NCBI RefSeq assembly: GCF_001074155.1
Contig: NZ_JUUZ01000022.1
Span: forward strand, 1 to 64,000
Direction of reading: 5' to 3'
Length of the DNA stretch: 64,000 nt
DNA from: Streptococcus pseudopneumoniae
Lineage (GTDB): Bacteria; Bacillota; Bacilli; Lactobacillales; Streptococcaceae
Below the pieces are notes generated by a model, which saw only the letters and a list, made by a program, of their open reading frames with translations, did not search any database and had not been told where the DNA came from. Position numbers and translations under genes: made by a program. Shown in pieces: positions 1 to 8,611 of the stretch (position 1 is the first letter of the stretch; each line of letters opens with the position of its first letter).

Positions 1-63
1 TGCCGTACTCAAGTACAGCCTGCGGCTAGCTTCCTAGTTTGCTCTTTGATTTTCATTGAGTAT
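1..63 (+). repeat. BOX repeat element, 3' end (boxA tail plus boxC), cut by the window edge
   Basis: The first 63 bases match, from memory, the boxC end of the BOX interspersed repeat of pneumococcus and its relatives: the junction TTGCCGTA-like tail, then GCGGCTAGCTTCCTAGTTTG, then TTTGATTTTCATTGAGTAT. boxB appears to be absent (AC type). The rest lies left of the window. A small hairpin, GTACTCAAGTAC, sits at the boxA/boxC junction. This is the only BOX copy I found in the window. The remaining bases up to the first gene (64-153) show no convincing element. Confidence 0.75.
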
Positions 64-153
64 TACTTTAAATGAAAGAGGTGGAGAAAATGTAGGCAAA
101 TCTCAGTAAGTCTTTTAGAAACAATCATAATACATATTGAAAGAGAGAAAACA

Positions 154-1353
154 ATGTTTAAAAGAACTTACAAACGCAATATTCCACTCCTAGCAGGACT
201 GGAATTTACATCTTATTTTGGAATTACCAGTTTTTGGATTTTATTTTTCATTCAGAATGGTCTTTCCTTGCTTCAAATCGGTCTATTAGAGAGTATCTTT
301 CATGGGACAAGTCTCTTGTGTGAAATCCCATCTGGTATGTTGGCTGATCGATTTAGATACAAGACCAATCTCTATTTGGCTCGCTTGGCCAGTATTGTAT
401 CCTCTATCTTGATTTTGTTTGGTCAGGGAAATTTTTGGATTTATGCGCTTGCCATGATGGTCAATGCTTGGTCTTACAATTTTGATTCGGGGACCAGTAC
501 CGCTTTCTTATATGATTCTGCGGTAGAAGCGGGTCAAAAGGACCGTTATCTTCAGATTTCTAGCTTTTTGTCTGGTGTGGCAGAAGTCACTCGAACCTTA
601 GGTACAGTTGTGGCAGGCTTCTTTATTCACGGAGCATTGGCTTGGACCTATCTAATTGCTATTGGATTATCATTTCTTTCTATAATCTTGATTTATTTTA
701 TGAAAGAACCAATGGCCAAGAGAGAGAAAAATGAAGTCTTAACCTTTAAAATGATTGTCCAGCAAGTTCGTAAAGAATGGCAGGAAAAACCAGTACTCTT
801 TTACTGGATGCTGACTTATCAGCTAGTAGGGACACTCATGTGTATGTTTTACTTTTATTATCAGCAGAAAATAAGTGACTTAGCAGGATGGCAAGTATCG
901 CTGGTCATGCTGATTGGTAGTGGGTTAAATCTATTGGCAGTTTATGTGGCTAGTCAAATTGGTAAAAAATGGAATAGCAATCGAGTTTTTCCGACTCTTG
1001 TTGCACTAACGGGCTTGGCCTTGTTGTTGGTGTTTTCAGGAACTCCCTTTGCTTTTCTTCTTGTATATCTTTTAACTGATACACTCTATGCAGTTTATCA
1101 GCCTATCTATTTCAATGATTTACAAGGTTATTTACCTCCCAGTGTAAGAGCAACTATGCTTAGTATCAATTCCATGCTCTTTAGTCTTTCCATGATTGTC
1201 ATATTTCCATTGACAGGTTGGTTGATTGATCGTTGGGGTCTTGTAGCTGTCTTTTTAGTTCTAGGCCTTATCTTACTTTTAATTTATCCTATATTAATAA
1301 TCAGTCTAAAAAGGATGGGCAAGCTATTAAATCAGGACTTAAAAACTGAATAA
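154..1353 (+). CDS. MFS transporter (probable drug/metabolite efflux)
   Basis: This 399-residue protein has about 12 hydrophobic segments, the length and layout of a Major Facilitator Superfamily permease. The loop after helix 2 holds the family signature region (GMLADRFRYKTNL, around residues 61-73), and a second half-repeat begins after a basic central loop at about residues 185-215. The substrate cannot be read from the sequence; homologues in streptococci are annotated as MFS efflux proteins. The start at 154 follows only a weak purine-rich stretch (GAAAGAGAG). It stands alone, downstream of a BOX repeat and upstream of queH. Confidence 0.8.
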   Translation: MFKRTYKRNIPLLAGLEFTSYFGITSFWILFFIQNGLSLLQIGLLESIFHGTSLLCEIPSGMLADRFRYKTNLYLARLASIVSSILILFGQGNFWIYALAMMVNAWSYNFDSGTSTAFLYDSAVEAGQKDRYLQISSFLSGVAEVTRTLGTVVAGFFIHGALAWTYLIAIGLSFLSIILIYFMKEPMAKREKNEVLTFKMIVQQVRKEWQEKPVLFYWMLTYQLVGTLMCMFYFYYQQKISDLAGWQVSLVMLIGSGLNLLAVYVASQIGKKWNSNRVFPTLVALTGLALLLVFSGTPFAFLLVYLLTDTLYAVYQPIYFNDLQGYLPPSVRATMLSINSMLFSLSMIVIFPLTGWLIDRWGLVAVFLVLGLILLLIYPILIISLKRMGKLLNQDLKTE

Positions 1354-1381
1354 AGCACGAAACCCTATTTGCCCAAAGAGC

Positions 1382-1406
1382 CTTCTTGTGATAAAATAAC
1401 AAGAAG
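1382..1406 (+). promoter_or_regulatory. queH promoter embedded in an inverted repeat
   Basis: An extended -10 (TGA then TAAAAT, 1392-1397) lies in the loop of a perfect 8-bp inverted repeat, CTTCTTGT (1382-1389) and ACAAGAAG (1399-1406). It stands 24 bases before the queH ATG, which has a Shine-Dalgarno AAGGAGAAG. The repeat has no T-run, so it is not a normal terminator. It could be an operator. Confidence 0.5.
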
Positions 1407-1420
1407 AAAAGGAGAAGAGC

Positions 1421-2188
1421 ATGATTGATGTAGAAGAAATTCTAAGTAAGATGAATCCCAATCAAAAGATCAACTATGACCGTGTCATGCAAAAGATGGT
1501 CCAAGTTTGGGAAAAAAATGAAGAAAGACCAACTATTCTCATGCACGTCTGTTGTGCTCCCTGCAGTACCTACACTTTAGAGTACTTGACTAAGTATGCC
1601 GATGTGACCATTTATTTTGCTAATTCCAATATCCATCCCAAGGCAGAATATCATAAGCGTGCTTATGTGACCCAAAAGTTTGTCAGTGATTTTAATGAGA
1701 GAACTGGCAACAATGTCCAATATCTAGAAGCACCTTATGAACCCAATGAATACCGTAAACTGGTTCGAGGTTTGGAAGAAGAACCTGAAGGTGGCGATCG
1801 TTGCAAGGTTTGTTTTGACTATCGTTTGGACAAGACAGCTCAAGTGGCTATGGACTTGGGCTTTGACTACTTTGGTTCAGCCCTAACCATCAGTCCTCAC
1901 AAAAATTCACAAACGATCAATAGTATCGGGATTGATGTGCAAAAAATCTACACCACTCATTATCTTCCGAGTGACTTTAAGAAAAACCAAGGTTACAAAC
2001 GTTCTGTAGAGATGTGTGAAGAGTACGATATCTATCGTCAATGCTACTGTGGCTGTGTCTATGCCGCTCAAGCCCAGAATATCGACTTGGTGCAGGTCAA
2101 GAAGGATGCAACAGCCTTTATGGTAGATAAGGATATCGAGAAAGACTATTCGCATATCAAGTTCACTGTTACGAAGTTAGATATTTAG
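1421..2188 (+). CDS. queH: Epoxyqueuosine reductase QueH
   Basis: This 255-residue protein is of the QueH (former DUF208) type. It catalyses the last step of queuosine synthesis, reducing epoxyqueuosine to queuosine in the anticodon wobble position of GUN tRNAs. The metal/cluster-binding cysteines are visible: Cys44-Cys45-x-x-Cys48 (HVCCAPCSTY) near the N-terminus, CKVCFDYR around residue 127, and QCYCGC near residue 208. QueH is the non-homologous replacement for the cobalamin enzyme QueG. It appears monocistronic, with its own promoter and a strong terminator. The start at ATG 1421 has a good Shine-Dalgarno. Confidence 0.9.
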   Translation: MIDVEEILSKMNPNQKINYDRVMQKMVQVWEKNEERPTILMHVCCAPCSTYTLEYLTKYADVTIYFANSNIHPKAEYHKRAYVTQKFVSDFNERTGNNVQYLEAPYEPNEYRKLVRGLEEEPEGGDRCKVCFDYRLDKTAQVAMDLGFDYFGSALTISPHKNSQTINSIGIDVQKIYTTHYLPSDFKKNQGYKRSVEMCEEYDIYRQCYCGCVYAAQAQNIDLVQVKKDATAFMVDKDIEKDYSHIKFTVTKLDI

Positions 2189-2191
2189 ACG

Positions 2192-2218
2192 AAAACCTGC
2201 CTTAAGGCAGGTTTTTGA
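2192..2218 (+). terminator. queH terminator
   Basis: A 24-nt perfect palindrome (AAAACCTGCC-TTAA core with its reverse) runs into TTTTT straight after the queH stop. Confidence 0.85.
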
Positions 2219-2221
2219 TTA

Positions 2222-2250
2222 TAAAAAAACTAGGGCAGACACCCTAGTTT
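2222..2250 (-). terminator. ntdP terminator (minus strand)
   Basis: The stem AAACTAGGG/CCCTAGTTT has a run of A on its left side. Read on the minus strand this is a stem followed by a T-run, just past the end of the ntdP gene. It stands back to back with the queH terminator. Confidence 0.85.
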
Positions 2251-2257
2251 GACAACT

Positions 2258-2791
2258 TTACCGATTCTTTAGTTCTACGTAGCGTTTGTACCAAATGTTG
2301 ACATAGGCTTCTGAGAAGGGGCCACGTTCATTGTTGATCCAATCAACAAGAATCTTAACATGCTCTTTCAAAATATAGTCTAAATCATCAGGATAATTCA
2401 TCTTGCGCTTGTGACGTTCATACTCTTCGACGTCCAAGAGGCGTTTCTCACCATCTGTAAAAACTTTAACATCTAAATCATAGTCGATGTATTTTAAAGC
2501 TTCTTCGTCTAGATAGTATGGGCTAGCCATGTTGCAGTAGTAGGAAATCCCATTATCACGGATCATGGCAATGATATTAAACCAATATTTTTTATGAAAG
2601 TAAACAATAGCCGGCTCTCGAGTCACCCAACGACGACCGTCACTTTCGGTAACAAGTGTGTGGTCGTTGACGCCGATAATAGCGTTCTCTGTTGTTTTTA
2701 GTACCATGGTGTCTCGCCAAGTACGGTGAAGACTCCCATCATGCTTATAACTTTGAATTGTAATAAAGTCGCCTTCTTTTGGAAGTTTCAT
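2258..2791 (-). CDS. ntdP: Nucleoside tri-/diphosphate phosphatase, DUF402 family (NtdP-like)
   Basis: This 177-residue protein has the length and motifs of the Gram-positive DUF402/NtdP (YgaC) family, beta-barrel metal-dependent phosphatases that hydrolyse nucleoside tri- and diphosphates. The acidic metal-binding run [14 protein letters not shown] (around residues 101-114) and the following basic helix [12 protein letters not shown] are visible. The physiological substrate is not certain. It is probably a single-gene unit between an extended -10 promoter and the terminator at 2222-2250. recX lies upstream on the same strand. Confidence 0.85.
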   Translation of the reverse strand: MKLPKEGDFITIQSYKHDGSLHRTWRDTMVLKTTENAIIGVNDHTLVTESDGRRWVTREPAIVYFHKKYWFNIIAMIRDNGISYYCNMASPYYLDEEALKYIDYDLDVKVFTDGEKRLLDVEEYERHKRKMNYPDDLDYILKEHVKILVDWINNERGPFSEAYVNIWYKRYVELKNR

Positions 2792-2832
2792 AACTAACCA
2801 ACTTTCTACAATTTATAAGTTTATCGTTTACT

Positions 2833-2838
2833 ATTGTA
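2833..2838 (-). promoter_or_regulatory. ntdP promoter -10 (minus strand)
   Basis: On the minus strand the bases read TGTGATACAAT, an extended -10 (TGA-TACAAT) about 42 bases before the ntdP ATG. No good -35 is visible. Confidence 0.55.
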
Positions 2839-2878
2839 TCACATTTTTGTTTAAAGTTCTTAGTTTTTTATGAAAAAA

Positions 2879-3655
2879 TTAAAGATATTCTCTGAGAGCG
2901 CTGGCTATATCCGAAAAATCATAACCTTTTCTAGCTAAAACTTGGGTCAAGCGCTGCTTGAGTTCGTATCCTTCATACTTACGCGAATATTTTCGATATT
3001 GCTTATCCAACTCTTTAAAGATTAGTTCCTGAACAGTTTCCTCTTCTACCTGGCTATCCAGTTGGTCAAAGGCTATTTTAGCTTCCGAGTAGGAAAACCC
3101 TTTGTTGGTAAGATTTTGGATTATCTTATCTTGTAGAGCGCGAGCAGGCAATTTACCCTGATATTTTTTCAGTAGTTTTTCGGCTGTACGCTCTGCGACT
3201 TCCATCATATTAAATTCTTGTAAGACGTCTTGGATAACGGCCTTAGCAACTCCTTTTTGAGTGATCTTTTGTATGAGCATGTAGCTTCCCTTGTCACCAG
3301 ATAGCTGATTGGAATTGATGATTGCATAGGCATACTGACGGTCATTGATCCAGTTGTCATCCTTGAGGGCTTGGATGACTTGTGGTATGATTTTCTCATC
3401 AATCTCATGTTTAACTAAATAGTCTCTGACTTCTTTTTCAGTACGGGCCTTGAAGGATAAGTGGTAGAGCGCCAAGTTTTTTCCGTAGGAAAATTGTGCA
3501 AAGGTCTGAATTTCTGCAAACTCTTGAGGACTAATTTCCTTATCCTTGGTCAACATAAAGCGAACAATGGTATCCTCTGTGATATAGCAGGTTTGGTCGC
3601 TATCAAGCTCTAGCAGATAGAGTCTTTTTTTCTTTTCAAGTTTTGTGATTTTCAT
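2879..3655 (-). CDS. recX: Regulatory protein RecX
   Basis: This 258-residue protein is of the RecX family, which binds RecA filaments and modulates recombination. The three-helix repeats typical of RecX are visible (e.g. [19 protein letters not shown] near residue 79, then [18 protein letters not shown]). The start is placed at the ATG at 3655, preceded by AAAAGGAAAAAT. An upstream in-frame ATG at 3691 would run into the aph-like gene and is rejected. It lies 10 nt downstream of the aph-like gene on the same strand and is probably co-transcribed with it. Confidence 0.9.
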   Translation of the reverse strand: MKITKLEKKKRLYLLELDSDQTCYITEDTIVRFMLTKDKEISPQEFAEIQTFAQFSYGKNLALYHLSFKARTEKEVRDYLVKHEIDEKIIPQVIQALKDDNWINDRQYAYAIINSNQLSGDKGSYMLIQKITQKGVAKAVIQDVLQEFNMMEVAERTAEKLLKKYQGKLPARALQDKIIQNLTNKGFSYSEAKIAFDQLDSQVEEETVQELIFKELDKQYRKYSRKYEGYELKQRLTQVLARKGYDFSDIASALREYL

Positions 3656-3665
3656 ATTTTTCCTT

Positions 3666-4442
3666 TTATCCAAACGCTTCAAAGGCAGCAACGAGTCGAA
3701 GTTTATTTACATCGACCTGTTCTCTCCCATAATAGTCAAGAAATAGTTCAGCGTATTTAGGGTCATGTAGGTTATAGTTGAGGGACCAAACTGCCCAAAA
3801 GAGATCGATATGTCGGTCACTGAAATCAGCCAAACCAAGATCAATAAAGCAAGAGAAGTGGTCAGCATCTTTTAGAATAAAGTTCGGTAGACAGGCATCC
3901 CCGTGAATAAAGGCATCTGTCTTTAAAAGGTGCCCTTGTTCTCGAATGAGCTGGAAGGCCTCTTCGCGACTGTTGATTTGGAATTGGGGTAGGAGGGCCT
4001 TGGCATAGAATTCACCTTTTTCATAGTTTTTAAAGGCTCTGTCTTTATAGACCTGTAAATGATTTTCTGATGGAAAATTTTGCGGATTTAAGCTGTGAAG
4101 CTTTTTAAGAGCCTCTGCCATGGTACGGCAGATTTTTTCTGGTTGATTTAAAAAAGCGAGAGCATTATGGCCAATAGCCTCTTTAGTCAGGAGGTAGTCT
4201 TTATCTGTAGATAGATAGTGGATGACTGGAGCTCCTATTCCCTCTTGTTCAAACCAACTTGCAATTCTAGCTTCTCGCTCTAATCTTCCCTTTTGATCTA
4301 TTTTCAAATAGTAACCTGAATCAAGATAGAGAACCCTTGCGCCTGAATGAGAAGAGCTGTCAGAAAGAGTTGCTCCCTCTATATAAGTTCGTAATTGCTC
4401 AGGAAAATCCAATGGGGAAAAATGAGATATCTTTGTATTCAT
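3666..4442 (-). CDS. Aminoglycoside phosphotransferase-like kinase (APH family)
   Basis: This 258-residue protein has the small-molecule kinase fold. The catalytic loop is [11 protein letters not shown] (HGDxxxxN, around residue 177) and the metal-binding Asp sits in [16 protein letters not shown] about 20 residues later. These match APH(3')-type enzymes. The gene is a chromosomal resident next to recX, so resistance is not implied and the natural substrate is unknown. The ATG at 4442 has no Shine-Dalgarno. A minus-strand extended -10 (TGT-TACAAT, 4449-4454) ends 6 nt before it, suggesting a leaderless mRNA. It diverges from rlmD across 55 bases. Confidence 0.75.
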   Translation of the reverse strand: MNTKISHFSPLDFPEQLRTYIEGATLSDSSSHSGARVLYLDSGYYLKIDQKGRLEREARIASWFEQEGIGAPVIHYLSTDKDYLLTKEAIGHNALAFLNQPEKICRTMAEALKKLHSLNPQNFPSENHLQVYKDRAFKNYEKGEFYAKALLPQFQINSREEAFQLIREQGHLLKTDAFIHGDACLPNFILKDADHFSCFIDLGLADFSDRHIDLFWAVWSLNYNLHDPKYAELFLDYYGREQVDVNKLRLVAAFEAFG

Positions 4443-4448
4443 GGTTTT

Positions 4449-4454
4449 ATTGTA
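4449..4454 (-). promoter_or_regulatory. Leaderless-type promoter of the aph-like gene
   Basis: On the minus strand TGT-TACAAT is followed by 6 bases (AAAACC) and then the ATG. Transcription would start on the start codon itself. No Shine-Dalgarno is present. Confidence 0.6.
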
Positions 4455-4485
4455 ACATATTCTTAAACATTGAGAAACTACGTGG

Positions 4486-4491
4486 TATAAT
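4486..4491 (+). promoter_or_regulatory. Leaderless-type promoter of rlmD
   Basis: The extended -10 TGG-TATAAT is followed by AGACTT and then the ATG at 4498. The expected +1 coincides with the A of the start codon, and no Shine-Dalgarno is available. Confidence 0.65.
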
Positions 4492-4497
4492 AGACTT

Positions 4498-5865
4498 ATG
4501 AGTCTTAAAGTCAAACAAAAAATTCCATTAAAAATCAAGCGTATGGGGATTAACGGGGAAGGTATCGGATTTTTCCAGAAAACCCTTGTTTTTGTTCCAG
4601 GTGCCCTCAAGGGTGAAGATATCTATTGTCAGGTGACTTCTATTAAGCGTAACTACGTTGAGGCTAAACTCCTTGAGGTCAATAAAAAATCTAAGTTTCG
4701 AGTGGTACCAGACTGCACCATTTATAATGAGTGTGGTGGCTGTCAAATCATGCATCTGCACTATGACAAGCAGCTGGAGTTCAAGACGGATCTTCTCCAT
4801 CAAGCTCTGAAAAAATTTGCACCTGCAGGCTATGAAAACTTTGAGATTAGACCAACCATTGGTATGCAGGAACCCAAGTATTATCGAGCTAAACTACAAT
4901 TCCAAACTCGAAAGTTTAAGGGGCAGGTCAAGGCAGGATTATATGCTCAAAATTCCCATTATTTGGTCGAGTTAAAAGACTGTCTAGTCCAAGACAAGGA
5001 AACGCAAGCAATTGCCAATCGCATTGCTGAACTCTTGACCTATCATCAAATTCCGATTACAGATGAACGGAAAATCCTTGGAGTTCGGACCATCATGGTT
5101 CGTCGCGCACGGAAAACTGGGCAAGTTCAGATTATCATTGTGACCAATCGTCAATTAAATCTGACTCAATTTGTGAAAGACCTAGTTAAGGATTATCCTG
5201 AAGTAGTGACTGTCGCAGTCAATACCAATACCGCTAAAACTAGTGAGATTTATGGGGACAAGACAGAGATTATTTGGGGACAGGATAGTATTCGTGAGGG
5301 TGTATTAGACTATGAGTTTTCTCTCTCACCACGAGCTTTTTACCAGCTCAATCCTGAACAGACGGAAATTCTCTATAGTGAAGCCGTTAAGGCCTTGGAC
5401 GTAAATGAGAATGACCATCTGATTGATGCCTATTGTGGTGTTGGAACCATTGGTTTTGCCTTTGCCAAAAAAGTTAAAAATCTGAGAGGGATGGATATTA
5501 TTCCAGAAGCTATTGAGGATGCCAAAGAAAATGCCAAGCGCATGGGTTATACCAATACTCACTATGAGGCTGGAACTGCAGAAGAAATCATCCCTCGTTG
5601 GTACAGGGAAGGCTATCGTGCCGATGCCTTGATTGTAGACCCGCCTCGTACCGGTTTAGATGACAAACTCTTGGATACCATCGTTAAATACGCTCCTGAA
5701 AAGATGGTCTACATTTCCTGCAATGTATCTACCCTGGCGCGTGATTTAGTCCGCTTGGTTGAAGTCTATGACCTGCATTATATCCAGTCGGTTGATATGT
5801 TTCCACACACTGCGCGGACAGAAGCAGTGGTCAAATTAACCAAGAGAAAGCCAGACTCTAAATAG
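4498..5865 (+). CDS. rlmD: 23S rRNA (uracil-C5)-methyltransferase RlmD/RumA type
   Basis: This 455-residue protein has the TrmA/RlmD architecture. It has an N-terminal TRAM domain (residues 1-60), an Fe-S cysteine cluster ([18 protein letters not shown], about 70-87), a SAM-binding Rossmann core ([13 protein letters not shown], about 305), DPPRTGLD, and the catalytic Cys in [13 protein letters not shown] (near 405). It methylates uridine C5 in rRNA; Gram-positive homologues may act on one or two positions, so the exact site is inferred. The start at 4498 is the first sensible codon and is apparently leaderless. Confidence 0.9.
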   Translation: MSLKVKQKIPLKIKRMGINGEGIGFFQKTLVFVPGALKGEDIYCQVTSIKRNYVEAKLLEVNKKSKFRVVPDCTIYNECGGCQIMHLHYDKQLEFKTDLLHQALKKFAPAGYENFEIRPTIGMQEPKYYRAKLQFQTRKFKGQVKAGLYAQNSHYLVELKDCLVQDKETQAIANRIAELLTYHQIPITDERKILGVRTIMVRRARKTGQVQIIIVTNRQLNLTQFVKDLVKDYPEVVTVAVNTNTAKTSEIYGDKTEIIWGQDSIREGVLDYEFSLSPRAFYQLNPEQTEILYSEAVKALDVNENDHLIDAYCGVGTIGFAFAKKVKNLRGMDIIPEAIEDAKENAKRMGYTNTHYEAGTAEEIIPRWYREGYRADALIVDPPRTGLDDKLLDTIVKYAPEKMVYISCNVSTLARDLVRLVEVYDLHYIQSVDMFPHTARTEAVVKLTKRKPDSK

Positions 5866-5918
5866 AATTGATGACTGGAAAGTATTTGAAAAGAAGACTT
5901 CTAGTTACAGAGTAAAAT

Positions 5919-5947
5919 TTGCAAGCTCCCTCTATTTATGATAAAAT
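5919..5947 (+). promoter_or_regulatory. tpiA promoter
   Basis: A -35 TTGCAA (5919-5924), a spacer of exactly 17 bases and an extended -10 TGA-TAAAAT (5942-5947) precede tpiA. Confidence 0.75.
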
Positions 5948-5982
5948 AAGTAGAAAATAAAATGAAAAAAGAGGTATGTGAA

Positions 5983-6741
5983 ATGTCACGTAAACCATTT
6001 ATCGCTGGTAACTGGAAAATGAACAAAAACCCAGAAGAAGCAAAAGCATTCGTTGAAGCTGTAGCATCAAAACTTCCTTCATCAGACCTTGTTGAAGCTG
6101 GTATTGCAGTTCCTGCACTTGACTTGACAACTGTTCTTGCTGCTGCTAAAGGTTCAGATCTTAAAGTTGCTGCTCAAAACTGCTACTTTGAAAATGCAGG
6201 TGCTTTCACAGGTGAAACTAGCCCACAAGTTTTGAAAGAAATCGGTACTGACTATGTTGTGATCGGTCACTCAGAACGTCGTGACTACTTCCACGAAACA
6301 GATGAAGACATCAACAAAAAAGCAAAAGCAATCTTTGCAAACGGTATGCTTCCAATTATTTGTTGTGGTGAGTCACTTGAAACTTACGAAGCTGGTAAAG
6401 CTGCTGAATTCGTAGGTGCTCAAGTTTCAGCTGCTCTTGCAGGATTGACTGCAGAACAAGTAGCTTCATCAGTTATCGCTTATGAGCCAATCTGGGCTAT
6501 CGGTACTGGTAAATCAGCTTCGCAAGACGATGCACAAAAAATGTGTAAAGTTGTTCGTGACGTTGTAGCAGCTGACTTTGGTCAAGAAGTAGCTGATAAA
6601 GTACGTGTTCAATACGGTGGTTCAGTTAAACCTGAAAACGTTGCAGAATACATGGCTTGTCCAGACGTTGACGGAGCTCTTGTTGGTGGTGCATCACTTG
6701 ATCCAGAAAGCTTCTTAGCATTACTTGACTTTGTAAAATAA
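5983..6741 (+). CDS. tpiA: Triosephosphate isomerase
   Basis: This 252-residue glycolytic enzyme interconverts dihydroxyacetone phosphate and glyceraldehyde 3-phosphate. All signature residues are present: [11 protein letters not shown] with the catalytic Lys, IGHSERR with the catalytic His, [11 protein letters not shown] with the catalytic Glu, and the phosphate loop YGGSVKPEN. The start at 5983 (MSRKPF) is preferred over an in-frame ATG at 5962, because GAGGTATGTGAA supplies the ribosome site. Codon use is strongly biased, as expected for a highly expressed gene. In pneumococcus lytC follows tpiA; here an ABC exporter pair does. Confidence 0.97.
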   Translation: MSRKPFIAGNWKMNKNPEEAKAFVEAVASKLPSSDLVEAGIAVPALDLTTVLAAAKGSDLKVAAQNCYFENAGAFTGETSPQVLKEIGTDYVVIGHSERRDYFHETDEDINKKAKAIFANGMLPIICCGESLETYEAGKAAEFVGAQVSAALAGLTAEQVASSVIAYEPIWAIGTGKSASQDDAQKMCKVVRDVVAADFGQEVADKVRVQYGGSVKPENVAEYMACPDVDGALVGGASLDPESFLALLDFVK

Positions 6742-6755
6742 GCTTCAAATATCTG

Positions 6756-6802
6756 AGACAGACAGTTCCCTCCCTCGAGGTTAAGATTGTCTGTCTTCTT
6801 TT
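6756..6802 (+). terminator. tpiA terminator
   Basis: The stem AGACAGACA (6756-6764) and TGTCTGTCT (6788-6796) is followed by TCTTTT. Confidence 0.8.
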
Positions 6803-6811
6803 AGTAAAAAG

Positions 6812-6833
6812 GCGTGCGAAAGCACGCTCTTTT
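6812..6833 (+). terminator. Second hairpin (GAAA loop) before the ABC exporter; terminator or attenuator
   Basis: GCGTGC-GAAA-GCACGC is a perfect 6-bp GC-rich stem with a GNRA tetraloop, followed by TCTTTTCT. It lies between the tpiA terminator and the first exporter gene, 32 bases before its ATG. I see no clear promoter after it, so it may attenuate exporter expression. Confidence 0.6.
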
Positions 6834-6864
6834 CTGCATTTTGAATGAAAAGGAAAGGAGAATT

Positions 6865-8601
6865 ATGCTTTATATTTGGTCTTATCTCAAACGTTATCCC
6901 AAGTGGCTAGTTTTAGACTTCTTCGGAGCTATTTTCTTTGTGATTGTCAATCTTGGGCTACCGACTGTTCTTGCTCGCATGATTGACCAGGGGATTAATC
7001 AAGGTAATGAAGAAAAGCTCTATTTTTGGGCCATCATCATGTTGGTTATTATCGTCTTGGGGACATTTGGGCGGGTTGTTCTATCCTATGCTGCTAGTAA
7101 ACTGACCACCAATATGGTTAAGGACATGCGGAATGATGTCTATGCTAAGCTGCAAGAGTATTCTCATCACGAATATGAACAAATCGGTGTATCTTCACTA
7201 GTTACTCGTATTACCAGTGATGCCTTTGTACTCATGCAGTTTGCAGAACAAACGCTTAAGTTGGGTGTTATCACACCCATGATGATGCTGTCGAGTATTC
7301 TCATGATTTTCTTGACGAGTCCTTCACTGGCCTGGATTGTAGCTTTTTCCGTACCTTTTCTAGCTGTTGTTGTCATTTATGTGGCGGTAAAAACGCGCCC
7401 CTTATCTGAAAAACAACAAAAAACACTGGACAAGATTAATCAGTATGTCCGTGAAAATTTGATGGGTTTGCGAGTGATTCGTGCCTTTGCTCGTGAAGAC
7501 TTCCAAGAAAAACGTTTTGAAGAGAAAAATGCAATCTATGCGGATAATTCGAATCGCTTGTTTAAATTAACTGGTTTAACGGAACCGCTTTTTGTGCAAA
7601 TTATTATTGCCATGATTGTAGCTATCGTTTGGTTTGCTTTGGATCCTCTCAAGCAAGGAAATTTGCAGATTGGGGATTTGGTTGCCTTTATCGAGTATAG
7701 TTTCCACGCTCTCTTATCCTTCCTCTTCTTGTCAAACCTCTTTACCATGTATCCACGTACGGCTGTATCTAGTGAGCGTTTGAAGGAAATCATGGACATG
7801 CCAATTTCCATTGATCCAAATGAGGATGGAATTCAAGAAACAGAAACTCATGGATATCTAGAATTTGATAATGTGACCTTTGCCTATCCTGGTGAGACGG
7901 AAAGTCCTGTTTTGCATAATATTTCCTTTACTGCTAAACCGGGAGAAACCATTGCTTTTATCGGTTCGACTGGGTCAGGTAAGTCTACTCTGGTTCAGTT
8001 AATTCCTCGTTTTTATGATGTTACACTGGGGAAAATCAAGGTCGATGGTGTTGATGTCCGGGATTACCGTCTCAAATCACTCCGCCAAAAGATTGGATTT
8101 ATTCCACAAAAAGCCTTGCTCTTTACAGGGACTATCGCAGATAATCTCCGTTACGGAAAAGAGGACGCCAGTCATGAGGACTTGCACCAAGCAGCTGATG
8201 TAGCCCAAGCCAAAGACTTTATCGAAAGTCGAGAAGAAGGTTTTGCAACTCATCTGGCTGAAGGGGGAAGCAATCTATCAGGTGGACAAAAGCAACGCTT
8301 GTCCATTGCCCGCGCAGTCATCAAGGGTCCAGATATCTATATCTTTGATGATTCCTTCTCAGCCTTGGACTACCGTACAGATGCTATCTTGCGCCGTCGT
8401 CTCAAGGAAGTGACTCAAGACGCAACGGTATTGATTGTTGCGCAACGTGTTGGAACTATCATGGATGCGGACCAGATTATCGTCCTTGATAAGGGTGAAA
8501 TCGTTGGTCGTGGCCGTCATGAAGAATTGATGGAGACCAATGACATCTATCGAGAAATTGCTGAGTCGCAGCTGAAAAATGCGTCTCTGACAGAAGAATA
8601 G
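6865..8601 (+). CDS. Heterodimeric ABC exporter subunit with degenerate nucleotide site
   Basis: This 578-residue half-transporter has six membrane helices (about 1-310) then an ATPase domain. Walker A is GSTGSGKST and the signature is LSGGQKQR. After Walker B (IYIFDDSFSALD) the catalytic Glu is Asp, and the H-loop His is Gln (VAQRVGT). Those two changes mark the degenerate subunit of type IV heterodimeric exporters (BmrCD, LmrCD, PatAB type), usually multidrug efflux pumps. The start at 6865 follows AGGAAAGGAG; an in-frame ATG at 6814 inside the hairpin is rejected. It is followed 10 nt later by its partner. The substrate is unknown. Confidence 0.9.
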   Translation: MLYIWSYLKRYPKWLVLDFFGAIFFVIVNLGLPTVLARMIDQGINQGNEEKLYFWAIIMLVIIVLGTFGRVVLSYAASKLTTNMVKDMRNDVYAKLQEYSHHEYEQIGVSSLVTRITSDAFVLMQFAEQTLKLGVITPMMMLSSILMIFLTSPSLAWIVAFSVPFLAVVVIYVAVKTRPLSEKQQKTLDKINQYVRENLMGLRVIRAFAREDFQEKRFEEKNAIYADNSNRLFKLTGLTEPLFVQIIIAMIVAIVWFALDPLKQGNLQIGDLVAFIEYSFHALLSFLFLSNLFTMYPRTAVSSERLKEIMDMPISIDPNEDGIQETETHGYLEFDNVTFAYPGETESPVLHNISFTAKPGETIAFIGSTGSGKSTLVQLIPRFYDVTLGKIKVDGVDVRDYRLKSLRQKIGFIPQKALLFTGTIADNLRYGKEDASHEDLHQAADVAQAKDFIESREEGFATHLAEGGSNLSGGQKQRLSIARAVIKGPDIYIFDDSFSALDYRTDAILRRRLKEVTQDATVLIVAQRVGTIMDADQIIVLDKGEIVGRGRHEELMETNDIYREIAESQLKNASLTEE

Positions 8602-8611
8602 GAGGTAAAGG

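Noticed and set aside
1..63. Left-edge sequence as a RUP element or IS630 end
   Set aside because: The GCGGCTAGCTTCCTAGTTTG and TTTGATTTTCATTGAGTAT segments fit the boxC module of BOX better.
4443..4610. Longer N-terminus for the aph-like gene starting at 4610
   Set aside because: It would overlap the first 113 bases of rlmD and both promoters, and the added residues look like antisense of rlmD.
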